From positions 9,982,001 through 10,046,000 of the forward strand of contig NC_060023.1 of NCBI RefSeq assembly GCF_021134715.1: DNA of 64,000 bases. The letters are read 5' to 3'. Below the pieces are notes generated by a model. The model had not been told where the DNA came from, did not search any database, and saw only the letters and a list, made by a program, of their open reading frames with translations. Origin of the DNA: Daphnia pulex. Taxonomy: Eukaryota; Arthropoda; Branchiopoda; Diplostraca; Daphniidae. Position 1 is the stretch's first letter; each line of letters opens with the position of its first letter. The translations under genes and the position numbers were made by a program. This document shows positions 16,586-29,355 of this stretch, in pieces.

Positions 16586-19500
16586 TTGACGTCACTAACG
16601 CCTCAAGGCATGTCAAAATTGCCATAATAGATAGCCCTTTTTCTTTGTCGTTTCTAAAAGCATTTGAATAGGAAAGAAATCAAAAGAAACTAACTCCCGA
16701 ATTGACATTGTAAGTAAGGTACCGTTTATTATTACCGCTGTTTTATTTTGAGACAAAGTAACAAGTATGTATCATTAGACGAGCAATGAACCGTGAATGC
16801 TTGTTAATGTGTACTTTTGTGGAGCGCTTTATTAGTTAGTGTACAGCTAGGGAAGAGCTACACGGTTCATGCGTGAGATAGATGTACATGTCTCATCATC
16901 ATGTCCAGTGGGCTATAGAGTAGCTAGAGAGCAACTTGCGGGAGCAGCAGCAGCTCTCGGGTTATACACATTTTGAGCTGAGGGTGTACAGTATAGTAGT
17001 TTCACTTTTGAAAGCAAATAATGGACGAGTTTGGTTGCTGCTATACTGCCGGTTGGCAAGGGTTCAAATAAGTTTCGACGCGCTGATGACTGAGATTTAA
17101 CGAACTTAACAAGTAAATACGGTCGGGCTGCCGCCGTGCTGGTACGTGTATAACGGTAACTCACGCTGTAACTCTGACTACACCAGTGTGCCATTGAGAA
17201 TCGGGGAATAAATACACAGATTGGCTCAACACGGTTTTACGCCGTCTAGAGAGAGTCTCTCTGTACATTTGGGTGGCTCCCGGGGGATGAATGGACATTG
17301 TGCAGGCGAGTGACGTAAACGAAACAAGATTTGCCATAGAGGAGAGAAAGCGAAGAGCTTTCTCCGGGAAACAAAAGCAACATCTCCGACGACGACAACA
17401 ACAACAACAAAATAAATAGAAAAAGGGACAAACTCATTTATTCGGACGACAGCCAGTCTCGTCTATATTCTCTAAAAACAAAAATATAACCTTGTCCTGT
17501 CAACCTGGGAACCGGAATTGTCGAGTCAAAGTTTTCTGGGAAATGTCATGAGCGTTTTGAGCTGCTGCCTTAGGTTTCATACAGCGTTTAGATGATGTAA
17601 AACAACCAAATGTCTCCACACACACACACCGCTCACCGAAATAATAATAATCCCCCCTCCAAAAAAGGAAAGTCATTTTCAATCTTTTTCTCGACACCCA
17701 GAAAATCGATAGTGTCGTTACTTCTTTTCTTTTTTGGACACGGATCAGTATATATAAAGCGGCGGAAGTGCAGAGGGGGGGGGGGGTATTGTGTGTGTGT
17801 ATAAAGTGCAAGAGTTTTCCCTTTCCTTTGTGCTGGGATCTGCTGTGGTGGTGAACGTTCCCCCAAATTGCGCCCGGATTGTGAATGGATCCCATCACTC
17901 GCATCGTCGGCTCCGTCCAGGTTGTTGGCTATTGTTCGATAAGGAGTCGCGGATCAATTTTTATTTTCTTTCTTTCCTCCTGATGGTTTTTCTCTTTTAC
18001 AGAAACTTTTGTACGTGAAAGAGAGACTGAATATCCATCAGCGACACAAAAGGACATGAACTCATTTACAGCCAGTTGGTCTAATCATTCGCACTGGGCG
18101 TCCAAATCAATTTGCTCGCTGAATTGGAAAATGATTTCCTTATTATTTCTATCGAGCTGCCTACATGTAAGACTTGGTTTCTTTATATATTGTACCATTT
18201 TGGGCTTGACGTCGCTTGTCCAGCAGCAGCAGCAGCAGGCCGGACGTCACTGGGGCCGATTGGCTCTGACATCTATTACTGTGTAAGTCGTTCACATGTT
18301 TTGTAGGGGCTTATCAATGATCTGCCCTGGCCAGATCCCCAGCAGCTCCTATATGTCTGTCTTGGACTAAATCTCTGCCATCGATCGCGCGCTTGAATCG
18401 CCGTGTGGGCTGTGTGGCGGGTTTATTTATTATATGTACTACTTGCACCAGCTTTTCCAAACAAACTACGCAGAGTTTAGTGTGCCGAACGAACGCGTGT
18501 CGGGATTTTCGGAATATTTCGCGTATTTGTCGGGTGGATGGGCGGGGGGTGGGGGAGTGAATCACGTGCCGATAGTTGGAATAGTTCACTTTAAAAATAT
18601 TCAGACGATTCCATTCGGCGATGGAATTGCTCACGGCTTTTCGCTTGGCACAACGTTTCCGGTCAAACGCTGTGTAGGAAATTTCCGGCCCAACCGACAA
18701 GGTCGTCCACGGTAAAATCTTTCCACTTGACCCGTGATCGGCCCACGTTGAGTTTTGTACTCCATCTGCTGTGCTGAGAAATGGTTCAATAAATCGGTCT
18801 AGCGTGATGTTTATTTACCCATTTATAAATTTCACACGGTCTTATACGCTCGAGCTTCAAGTGAAGTTGCTCAAACGCGTACTCGAAAGGACCGTCCATT
18901 TTCCCGTCCGCCGTGACATCTCTCTCTTTATATTTATTGCCTTGTGTTAAAGTTATGCTAAAGCTCTAACTTTCGTACGACGCGTAAGTTAATTTTCTCG
19001 CGAAAAATCATTGTTTGATTTTCTAGCGGCTCACATTTTTAGTTTTTTTTTTCTCGTTAGACTCGCGTGCGGAGTGGATGATACGTAACATTTTCATCTG
19101 TCAAATGCGGGCGGGCGCGCGCGGGATATTCAAATTAATTTTCTTAATAGAATTCGGTGGCACGTGCCAGTTGAACTCGACGACTCGCGCTTGTCAACTT
19201 CAAACCCAAAGTGGTTTCATCATCCACCGAAAATTCATTTTCTTTTCTTTTTTTCCCTTTTTGAATGCTCGATGTTATCCAATATAATGACGTGTCCCAT
19301 CTCAACAATTATTATTTGTTCTCTGAAATCGTACCTTGTGTGCCGTGTTCCGCCTAGCGTGCAGCTTTAGATACTCGGCGGGAGGGGGAAAAAAATGAAA
19401 AAGCAGAGAAAGAGTTGCAAAAATCGATTTCCGACGTCATCCGGAAGGATGCGGATGAAACGCCGTGGTTGTTGACTGTGAAATCGGGGGGGTTTACTGA

Positions 19501-20540
19501 GCTATACAGTATACAACAATTCAAACGTCAATAAATTCAACGATTATCATCGAGTGTTTATGTACTGTGTAGCACAACTAACAGTTGCGTTTGTGTACAG
19601 TTTGTGAGCGCGGCGTTTACGTTATTGAGACATGAAATAGGAGCGATAGAACTCTGTGCTGTTCAATGCTGCAACTTACTTTGTAAGCGTTACTAATGCG
19701 TATAGCTATATAGACTTCGATATACCAAGTCCAGTGGGTGTTGGATATAAATGTTCAGCTGTAGATATATAACTTTCAAACAGGCTCTGTGTATTTCAAC
19801 TTTGACAAAAAGTCTAGTTTCCTTTTTGAACCGAACGCGCTGGATGAAGAGTTCAACAACCAAGTTTCTCACACCAGCTGATATGGATCATATAGAAATC
19901 TAAACTGGGCAAGAAGTCTAGTAGTCTAAAGATCAGCACATAAGACGAACTCAAACGTCTAATACCTTTGAGATGACGGACGCGGGTGACGTCAAAATCA
20001 ATCCAGCAAATAACGCCCAAGATATTATAGCGCAACTTTTGATCTCCCGTCGAGACCCAACAGCTCACACAGAGAAATAGAATGGAAGAAAGAAAAAGTC
20101 TAGAATTCCGCACACGCCGAAAAAGTTTTTCTTTTTTTTTGTTCGCTGTAGCTGTAATATATATATAAAGACGCGGCCGGAATGGCGGGGAGGGTTCAGC
20201 CGGAATCTCATCATTTTGCGCGATGACATTTCTAAACGCTCCCAACAAAAAGTCCGGAGACTGGCGAAACTTTTCGACACACACATTTGTTGGATGTAGT
20301 GCGGATGAAGCTGGTAGGGCAGCAGAGGGGGTTTGATATTATTGCGCATTGAGCCCATCATTCGCATGAATGCGGCCAGCACGTCCATCTTTCTCGTCCA
20401 GCTTCCAACATTATTGGGCATTGAATCGTTCATTCGCTCACGCCCTTATATTACCGCAAAAGCCATTTTTTTTTCTATTTGTGTGCGGATATTATCGTCT
20501 TTATTATTTAGTAGTTCCGGCGGAATAACTTGAACAAGGT
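16586..20540 (+). other. Gene-poor stretch with TATA-like sites and one possible exon
   Basis: No convincing multi-exon gene. Present: a TATA-like TATATATAAAG near 17749 followed by a G11 run at about 17776, a CAG run at 18222-18237, pyrimidine and CA tracts, and ATATATATATAAAG near 20155. An ORF from ATG 18056 (MNSFTASW, hydrophobic MISLLFLSS, then QQQQQQAGRHWGRLAL) ends close to a good splice donor (GTAAGT at 18282). It could be a first coding exon of a gene whose other exons were not found. Other ORFs look like chance. Confidence 0.35.
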
Positions 20541-21660
20541 CCGGAAATTAATCAATATTAGATTCCGCGGCGCGTGGTAATAATTTGACCGACATAGAAA
20601 AAAAAGTTATTCCAGCAGACTTTCTGTTTGAATATTTATAGTACGTACCCAGCATCCTTTAGTATACTGACCCGGAAAGCTTTTGAAAAAAGGGATGCTG
20701 GAAAAATGTGCACAAGAAAAGAAATTCGATATCCGGATAGTGCTTCTTCCCATCTCATTAAGTGAAACACGAACGCCATTCGCTCCGAAACAGCGAACCC
20801 ACCGAATTTCGTCGAATGAATTTTTAGACGTGGGGTAGTGGTGGCAGCAGCCAGCACACAGCTAACACAAGTTGATACTATATTTACGTGATTGGATTCG
20901 TTTGTATAATTTTCCAAAGGAGAGCCACAAAAGTGTGTGTGTGTGTGTGTGTGTCTAACTTAAAAGTTGCGGTTCTTCTTTATTTCCCCACCCTCGTTAT
21001 AGATTGCTTCGTCGTTATTTTCATTTTTTAATTCTACGAGGGAGAATCCCTTTGAGACGGAATCGTTGCGATTGAAAAAAGCCGAAACTGGGAAACATGG
21101 GTGTGCGCCATGTATTTTAATCTTGTTAGATTTGCTCAAAAGAATCAGCCAAGCGCGAGCCGGCTGGTGTGAAAGATTCACTCTCTCTCTCTGTAGCCGT
21201 GTGTTATATTATATAATAATAATGAATACTCTACACGGCTCGCGCCCATTCTTCGCGATCTAATTAGTCGACAAATAGAATCTACCACATTTCTTTTTTC
21301 GGGCTGCAGATTCAAACGCAGTGGTACTAGATGATTACAGAGACTTTTCCTTGTCATTATTAGACCTCCCCTCCGAGCTCAGGGTTCTACTATGTATATA
21401 TAATATCCGGCTAATTTTCTTAATTGATTCGAGGCAGGCCTCTCTCTCTCTCTCTTGGCTGCTGCGTGTGCTACGATATTCTATAGGAAGAAAGCGAGGA
21501 ACTTTGTGAGCTGCACATCTGCTCGTTTGATATGCACCAAAGGCAGCGCGCGCGGGTCACGATAGATAAATAGTACTTTTGGTTCCCTGTCACTCTCTGT
21601 GTGTGTGTGTGTGCATATCTACGGCCTCCATGCCAGCCCCCTAGCCAGCTATAGGAGGTG

Positions 21661-21797
21661 CAGCTCCTCATAGTTATTGATGTTTCCCCGGAGAGTTATA
21701 TGAGAGCCGTGAAAGAAAGTTGGGTGGCTGGCTGCTAGCTGGGCACACCACCACAAACAGGGACGACCAGCCAAACCGCAGCCTTTCGTTTTGTGCT
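21661..21797 (+). repeat. Local direct repeat, copy 1 (about 130 bp)
   Basis: Resembles 22211-22342 in order and orientation: shared pieces include GTTATTGATGTTTCCC, CGTGAAAGAAAGTT, GGTGGCTGGCTG, CGACCAGC and AAACCGCA. The two copies differ by substitutions and small indels, so the duplication is not recent. Confidence 0.7.
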
Positions 21798-22210
21798 ATA
21801 TGCAATGCCAGCAGCAATTGCTGCTCCTCGTGAAAAAATGTCTGGCGTCAACTTTCCCGGGGTCGGGGATGATTTCTAGTCAAGAGGTACAAGCGCGAGC
21901 AGAAACAATATCTCTCTTCGATTTGATCGGGTGCGGTTAATACGCCACGTAGAGAGAAACAATGATGACAGCAGTTTGTTTGATGTAATACCCTACTTTG
22001 TTGTGAATGCCAATGTTGATTGTAATGACCAAACAATTCGGAAAATTGGAAGAGCAGAACAAATCAATTCAACATTTTCGTTATCATTTGTTTTTCAACC
22101 TGCTATAGCTATAGGCTATATAGGCTATCCATCACATTTCTATTGGAATTGTCACTTTGGATTTCTTTTTGATTTGTGTTTTGTTTTGGCTGTGCGAGCG
22201 CCTTCCGGCG

Positions 22211-22342
22211 AGATGCTCCTCCTCGTAGAGTTATTGATGTTTCCCGGGTGAGTTGTGCTGCCAGTCGTGAAAGAAAGTTTGGTGGCTGGCTGGGCTGCTG
22301 AAGAGGGAGTGGCGACCAGCAAACCGCATTTCGTTTCGTGGC
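22211..22342 (+). repeat. Local direct repeat, copy 2 (about 130 bp)
   Basis: Second copy of the repeat at 21661-21797, about 550 bp away. Conserved blocks within the pair could be regulatory elements retained after duplication; no coding frame is conserved between them. Confidence 0.7.
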
Positions 22343-25307
22343 AGAGCGTCCGGGAGCGGCGGTGGCGGCGGACGGGGTGGGGGTAGGTTTGGCTCTTCCT
22401 TATTCGCCTTTGGAAAGTCTCGGTGTGAACTTGCCCCGCAGAGAGAGAGAGCGTGATGACGTCTATACGACAGCAGAATAAACAGCAGACACACAAACTC
22501 ATGTGCTGAGCTGGTTTGATACACAGCAGCCGGCCGGAATAGAAAGGGAGGAGCCCGGAAGGAAAAAGAGAGACTTTTAGCTATAGATTCGTTTACATAC
22601 GACACGTGTACGGTACATCTACGGATGTGTACTATAAAGCTAGGCGCTGCATCTGCATAAAGAATCGCATCAGCCAGACGACGACGAGTCTCTCCAATCT
22701 CAAACTGAAACAAAAAGCGGAGGAATAACGCCTGATGGACTATAGGACAATGATGTGACAGTTAACATTTAACTGACGCGTTGAATTATAAACGTCTTAA
22801 CAATTTAGGCGACAATCAAGCGAAAGCCATAAGTTTCTATGTGTATACTGAATAGGTTATTACATGAGTCGAGTTTCTGGCCAGCATCAAACCCACCACC
22901 ACCACACACAGGGCACAAGTAGCTGCTGCTGCTTGGCTCACCCGTCCTGGTTTTCTTTCATTAGTAACACGACATCTGCGCTTAATTAACAGCTATCTAT
23001 CAGGCGCTGTCAGCTACGCTTATATACACCACACAGAGTAGTACTATAAGAAAAGGGGCACTGGCGCTGGCTGGCTGGCTGGCTGCCGGACGCTGGATGG
23101 TACATGCCGGAAATCTAAGAGACTGTTTCATTTCGAGCTGACGGACTTTGTGTGTGTCCGCCTTTTGCTGGGCTGTGCTGTAGGCTGGCGAAATGTATTA
23201 GACGACAGCACACAAACCGTCGAGACCACCCACCCAGACGGCCGTCTCTCTCGGCGAGCGGCTTGACGTTCAATCATTCTCTCCCGCTCTCTCCCGCTCT
23301 CTCCCGCTCTCTCTTGTATGATATTAAGTCCGTCCTTTTGATAGAAGGAGGAAGAGAGCTATTTTTTGGCTGTCGTCACAAAAGTGACATCGATTCATTG
23401 TTGTATCAAAGTGAAACTTTGCGGGTCGCCGGGCACAGGACCAGGCCGCCCCGCCATCATCTTGCAAATCTTGCGTGCGATGCATTTAGAGCAAAAAGCG
23501 CCGAAAACCCTTTTGACAATCTAAAAAGTTCCCCCCCGGCGGCGGCGTCGGCGGCGTCGGTTGTTGAAAGAAAAGTCGACGGCGCATGTCTCCCAAAAGA
23601 GACGACGCCGCCGTCGTCAGAGTGTAGAGAGAACGAATCGCTTGCATGGTTATATATAAAATGATGTCTTATAATATCCATCTAAATATGTATAGGCATT
23701 CGACATGTCGAGTTTTTGATTTTTTAAAAAATAGGCGACTAAAGATTAATATCAAAACAGACTGAACCGTCGTCGTCGTCGTCAAAGTCGAGAGATCTAT
23801 AAAAACCCGGCTGCCTATATAGCTGTGTATGTGTGTGCGAGTCCGCCCTATCTCACTCGAAATGCCATCGGAGCGCGGATAATCAATACAGTTGGCTCCT
23901 TGTTTTCTCTCTCGACGCTTGCACCCACTCCACTCTCCCCCTGTCAGTTTTTCTTTTTCTTTTTGTGACTCTTAGAGTCAATCCTTTGCTGCTTCTGCTT
24001 CTTATTCATTTCCTTCTTCTTTTTGCTGAAACTTCTCTGGCAGGAGCTACTACTAGCCCCAGCCATCCGAGAAGATGAGATGGGCTCTGTGATCTGCAAA
24101 ACTTGCCAACTCTCTCTCTCTGCTGCCGGATAAAAAAGAGAGAAAGACTCTCTATAGGGGGGGGGGGACAAATGTTGTGCACATCGTAATAGAGAACTGT
24201 ATCTTATAGGTTAGCGCACAGAGTCGAGTGTGGCTGCGAATCCTTGAAAAATCCTGGTGAAGAAAAGAAAGAAAGAAAAACCTCGAGGCCCTTTTTTTTG
24301 ACATGATGACATGCTGAGCTTGCCAATCACGATTGGTTCCCCGGCACGTTGGCTCCTGTTTGCTATAGTATAGAATAGAGTAGTATCTCTCGTCGTCGTC
24401 TAGTTATATTCTCGTCGCTCGTTATCGATAGAAAAAAAGCCGAGCACACGACGACGACGACGACTGACTTGACTTTTCAAATAACTGACGACTTCGTGAC
24501 TTTTCTCTCTCCGGCAGTGAGATCTAGCGCGCACAACACACGTATAAGTAACTACCGCGTGAAATAATACATACGCTGTATATATATATATACGCCAGAA
24601 TCTATCTCAGATAAGGGTGGCGGCCAAAAATAAAAGGTCCCGCGTGATTGCGAATACGTGACTCCCTTTGCAGAGCGTTTGATTGGCATTATCGTGTCAA
24701 ACAGACGTAGGTGCGGTGTGTATCGTGATGTAGATATGTTACAAGTCAAATTCTGTACTTGCGATGAAAGACAATTGCATGGGGGCTGACGACAAATTCC
24801 TGGATAGTCCAGGGACTAGTTGGCAGCATCAACTTTAAAGACGAGAGTTTCTCGTCTCTTGCTCTCTACCAATTATAATCTTGTAGCCGTGTCTATAAGT
24901 TATTGCCGGAGGGAGAGCAGAGAGAAAGGCCGGGGGGACAAAAGGATCTGATGTGTGCCATCCACAACTTGGCCAGCACCAATTGTTCTACACATGAAAG
25001 TTTATTTTCCCCCCAACATTTGTTTCAAAAGCCAATTAAACGAACTGTGACATATAGATGTGTATATACGTCTGATTATAGGGCTACTGGAGACACTATA
25101 GGAAAAGGTAGAAAGTATATACGACACACAACACCGGTGCGTACTATATACGGTTATAATAAGCAAAAAAAAAGGATAGAGTGTAAAAGTTTGGCTGGAT
25201 GGCTGGTGTTATATATTGATGGTTGAACACAAGTTTGCTGGAAGGAAGAAAGTTGGAAGGGTTATATGTTTTTCTTCATTTTTACGTCTTTCTGTATAAC
25301 CCGCAAC

Positions 25308-27210
25308 TTAAGCGAGCGACTGATCGAATAGGTAAAGAGCCAAATCTTTGCTGACTTCCTCTTGGACCATGGGCACCAGGTTGGTGAGATGCCCTAGATA
25401 TAGACAATAATATATAGAGTCGATATTAATCGATTTCAGACAAGTTCAATACCAGACAACTCTCGGATCCGGCTGACGTGTTCCGATACGAACTGGTTTT
25501 CCAAGAAATCGCCAAACTTGAAGTTAAAGAAAGAAATAGTTGACCGTTAGCGCCCGAAATATGTTCAGAGTGACCAAGTTTAAGTATAGTATCTCTAATC
25601 TCGGATGTATCAAAGGTTATCTCGACTGGTAGCTTGCACTTGAGAATGTAATAAGCCCTGGACATTGTCAGAAAAACTTACGGCGGCGTCCTTGACGGAC
25701 CCGTGCAATTGGTGCACTTTAAGGGCCAGCATTTGGTGATGGTCGAGGGCCAGCGCCAGAGCTTCCACTTCGGTCCAGGGTTTGATGCCAGCGCTCAGCT
25801 GTGTGTTGTTCAATTATATACGCGTTGGCGTGAAAATAATCGACATGTAAGAAGAGTCGGGACCAAAAAAAAACAAACAAACAAAAACAAATATTTGTTG
25901 TGTTTCTCTTATTTCTTTTGAGATATAATTACGTTGTTGATGGAGAGGCCGGAGCTGGAGTCGATGGGAGCCACGCCCGTTCCTCGCTTGCCGGCGTACT
26001 TGATCAAGCTGATGGCCTGCTGCCACATGTTATCGGACAGACCGTCCAAGTACTTGCTGAATCCCAATCGGTTCTCGTAGTCGGTCTCGAAATGGCTCGA
26101 CTTTTAATAGAGGAACCAAAACAAAAATTGTAGAGAAGCTCATCCTTTTATTGCCAATCGGGATAATTATATACGCACAACCACACATTTCATATCGAAC
26201 TACTCATTTGGAATATGCTGTTGCTCGTTTTTGTCGTTGCGGTTAATTTTAGACGTATTCCGCGCATCTTAATTGGATTACATAAGCCGGCAGAAATAAA
26301 CTGCCGTTGTTCGCTATTATTTATTTTGACGGGAAAGGAACATTCAACAACTCTGCCAGCTATAAAGTAATTTATTCTAAATTAAGTGCTAACGAGAGAG
26401 AGAGAGAGAAAGAAAAAAAGGGGCTAGATTATTTAGTAGCGTACACGTAATAATGATCACAATTACAACTATACACACAGCCTTATTATTATTTCCGACT
26501 CATTTACTATAGAAAAGGTCGACTGTCCGGCTGCTGGCTCTCTTAATTGATATCAAATAACCAATTTATATCGAGCAGCAGATCCGGCTTCATCAAGCCA
26601 GCAGCAATGTCTCTTATACTAGTATACTATAAATAAAGGCCTAACGAAGCGACAAATCATTTTCTCGTTTCGCGGAAATCGTCAGCCCCCGTCTAGTACA
26701 GAGTCTATATGCTGGACCAACAGTGAGTCGTATATTATCTCCTGCACATCGTCTAACTATATATAGTCCACTAATGCAATCAAGCTAGTCTCAATCACAC
26801 ACCTAATAGAGACCTACCGTATATAAAGAACGACATTTGCCCTATTGAATGAATCGGAATTAAATTTAGAAATAGGTATAATCATATTTTACCATGATGG
26901 AATAGATGAAGCTCTGGGAAATGTGTTCGGTGATCAATCCTTGGAATTGCGGTGTGTACTTGTAGAAGTTGCTGAAGGAAGCCGAGCAAGCCGTGTGATC
27001 TATTATTATGTAATCAAGTTGTTGCGTAATGGTGGTCGTCAGATTATTATTTTATTTGAATTATTTACCGTATCTGCCGCCATCTTCTTCGCTGAAATCG
27101 TCGGCCTTCATGGAGAGAAGGTGGTCGGAGCATTTGGCGGCGGCGGCCGAACGGGCGCAGGCCACAACGGCCACCAGGACAAACAGGAAATTGGCAATGA
27201 CGGACTTCAT
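25308..27210 (-). CDS. Fer2LCH: Secreted ferritin light-chain-like subunit (227 aa)
   Basis: Six exons on the minus strand: 27210-27069, 26999-26893, 26100-25933, 25798-25682, 25516-25453, 25393-25308 (684 nt). A signal peptide (IANFLFVLVAVVACARS) precedes KCSDHLLSMK. The ferritin four-helix fold is recognisable from SSHFETDYENRLGFSKYLDGLSD and, at the end, LYLFDQSLA. The helix that in heavy chains carries the EExxH iron ligands has no such motif here, so it lacks a ferroxidase centre and resembles insect Fer2LCH. It would co-assemble with the heavy chain into secretory-pathway ferritin. It diverges from the heavy-chain gene across 956 bp. No clear iron-responsive hairpin seen. Confidence 0.9.
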
Positions 27211-28166
27211 GGCTGATGGAATTTTTTGTTGTTAATGTCGTTTCTGACGACGATTGACAAGTATAAAGGAAAAGTTAGAGATAGAAATCACAAAATCGCT
27301 GGAGCAAAAATTGTCAAACAAACTGGAAAATTTTTGGCGCTTTCGAAAAAATGTGTTGGCGGACGATGGCTGAGCAACGACTAGATGAGGAATGAAGAGC
27401 CTTTAGTCTCCCAACTCGGGTCATATGGTGATGGCGTGCCAGCAGAGAAAGTGATAAGAAATAACGCTTTCGAAAAGATTAGTTGGCCAAGAGAATAAGA
27501 AATGTCGTGTCGAACAAAGCAAAGTCAAACATTATACTATCTGGTCCGCAGCATACAAGGACAATCATTTCGATTTTCCGGTTGAATCGGTCCGAAACGA
27601 AAAATGACAAAGCAGAAAACAACCAACAAATAACAACGTCGCAGACTCTATGCATGTAATAGAGACGCGCACACACAGCATATAGTCGGGCAAGAATAAA
27701 CGATTGCAAAATGTGCCACTCAATCCGCTATCAAAATGAAAAGCCTTGTATGTATATAGCGCCCTGTTTAGGCAATGCACATACGCTCTGAAATCAAAAG
27801 AGTATTGTCGCAAGAATCAAAAACCAAAATAGTCGGAAACGTCTGTGGGGCAAAGTTCTGAGCCTCGTTTTCTACCAGATAGAATATGTGTCTCATGTCG
27901 TTGTTGCTATAGGACCATGGACTGTGCCAAGGCTATTGATGATACTGTCACAATTGCCTACCATTGTGTCTGGCTGCTGTGCGCCTCTGGAACACGACAA
28001 GGCAGCGCCGGGAAAACAGATAACACTCGCCACCAGATGTGTGTGGCGTATTATATTGTGCTGCTGCTGCTGGTCTCATAGACACACACACAAACTGTAA
28101 CATATAACAAAAGGCGATTTTTTTTCCATTTCACATCATTCCAACAAACGTTTCCACAGTGTCAAG
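27211..28166. promoter_or_regulatory. Divergent spacer between ferritin light- and heavy-chain genes
   Basis: 956 bp between two start codons on opposite strands, expected to hold both promoters and 5' UTRs. Insect Fer1HCH and Fer2LCH are also head to head and co-regulated. A CAGTGT loop-like hexamer lies 5 bases before the heavy-chain ATG (28157-28162), but its flanks do not pair as an iron-responsive element would. No other CAGTGN candidate was seen in the spacer on the transcribed strands. Confidence 0.6.
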
Positions 28167-29355
28167 ATGAAGCTCGTCTACACAGTTGCCTCCGCTTTCT
28201 TGGTGGTTTTGATTGCCCAATCGGCTTACGGTATTATTATTTTATAATATCCAAGTTGATTTCTTTTTAATTGAATTTTTCTTTTCCTGGGCAAATGAAA
28301 TATTATAGCTTCTGAAAAGCTGTCGGCCCAGGACTATGCCTACAATTCCACTTGTCTCAACCACCTCCGCAGTCACATCAAGCGTGAACTCCAAGCCGCC
28401 GTGACTTACCTGGCCATGGTATATAATATCAAATCAATTTGAGCTAATAATCCAGTCGAATCCAGTGCCTGGAAATCATGTGTTTTTTTTAATTGTTACA
28501 GGGTGCCTGGGCCAACCATTATTCCGTTCAACGCCCAGGTTTGGCCAATTTCTTCTTCGACAGCGCTTCCGAAGAGCGTGAGCACGGCCTGAAGCTCCTG
28601 GGCTACCTCCGTATGCGCGGACACAACGACCTGGACATCCTGCCGTCTTCTTTGGTATACATCTGTCATTTGTCATTTCCCCCAGCCACCCACCCACCCA
28701 TCACTTGTCGTGTATCATAATCAAACGCAATCTCTTCTCGCCCGGTAACAGGAGCCGCTCAACGGCAAATACGAATGGGAGAACTCACTGTCGGCCCTGC
28801 GCCAAGCGTTGAAGATGGAGAAAGACGTCACCGAGTCCATCAAGAAGATAATCGACTATTGTGCCGACGCTGAGGACCATCAAGTGAGTAGTTGATTTTG
28901 ATTACATTTCACGCACAGAGTGCACAGATGTCTACATGAACTGTACACACACACACAAGGAGAGCCACCCAGTTTCAAGTGTACGCAGAACACGTCGATG
29001 CTCCCTCCCATATATCTAAAAAACCCCAGCTGGTAATGGAATGATGTACCGTCCAATCACGGGCTATAGTGTCTATATAGTAGAGCTACTGTGTATACTG
29101 ACTAGACTCTAATGCTAAATTCAATGTTTGTTTTATTTTTTTTTTTTTCCTTTTTCCTTCATCTCTTTCTTTCTCTTTTGCTCTGCGCGTTTCTAGTTGG
29201 CTGACTACTTGACTGGCGACTTTATGGAAGAGCAACTCAAGGGACAACGAAACGTCGCCGGACTCGCTAACACCCTGCAGGGCGTGCTCAGGAAGCAGCC
29301 GAGACTTGGCGAATGGATCTTTGACAACAACTTGTCCAAATCAATGGCCGTTTGA
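28167..29355 (+). CDS. Fer1HCH: Secreted ferritin heavy-chain-like subunit (205 aa)
   Basis: Five exons: 28167-28230, 28309-28418, 28502-28654, 28752-28883, 29197-29355 (618 nt). Signal peptide MKLVYTVASAFLVVLIAQSA, then helix A with HIKRELQAAVTYLAM (first ferroxidase Glu), helix B/C with FFFDSASEEREHGLKLLGYLRMRG (the EExxH-type iron ligands), and carboxy end DYLTGDFMEEQLKGQ. This is the catalytic Fe(II)-oxidising subunit, secreted as in insects. AATAAA-like GAATAAAA lies downstream near 29498. Pairs with the light chain encoded divergently upstream. Confidence 0.93.

Larger units (their letters stand above)
20541..25307 (+). other. Gene-poor, microsatellite-rich stretch downstream of the ferritin gene
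   Basis: GT repeat at 20933-20954, CT-rich runs near 21440, a 3.4-unit CTCCCGCTCT tandem repeat near 23279-23313, GGCGGCGTC repeats near 23541, CGTCGT and CGACGA runs near 23769 and 24450, and GGCTGGCTGGCT near 23065. TATA-like CTATAAAAAC occurs near 23798. Long ORFs here (for example 23152-23664) have biased composition and no recognisable domain. One local duplication is annotated separately. It may hold regulatory DNA or non-coding exons, which cannot be shown from sequence alone. Confidence 0.35.

Noticed and set aside
17500-17904. 134-codon minus-strand ORF
   Set aside because: Built over CA repeats and poly-purine tracts; no splice or domain support.
23279-23313. CTCCCGCTCT tandem repeat as a CRISPR-like array
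   Set aside because: Simple head-to-tail repeat without spacers, in a eukaryotic sequence.
23152-23664. 170-codon ORF
   Set aside because: No ATG near the start, composition driven by CT-rich and CGG-type repeats, no domain.
28157-28162. CAGTGT as an iron-responsive element loop of ferritin mRNA
   Set aside because: The flanking bases do not form the upper stem and C-bulge expected.
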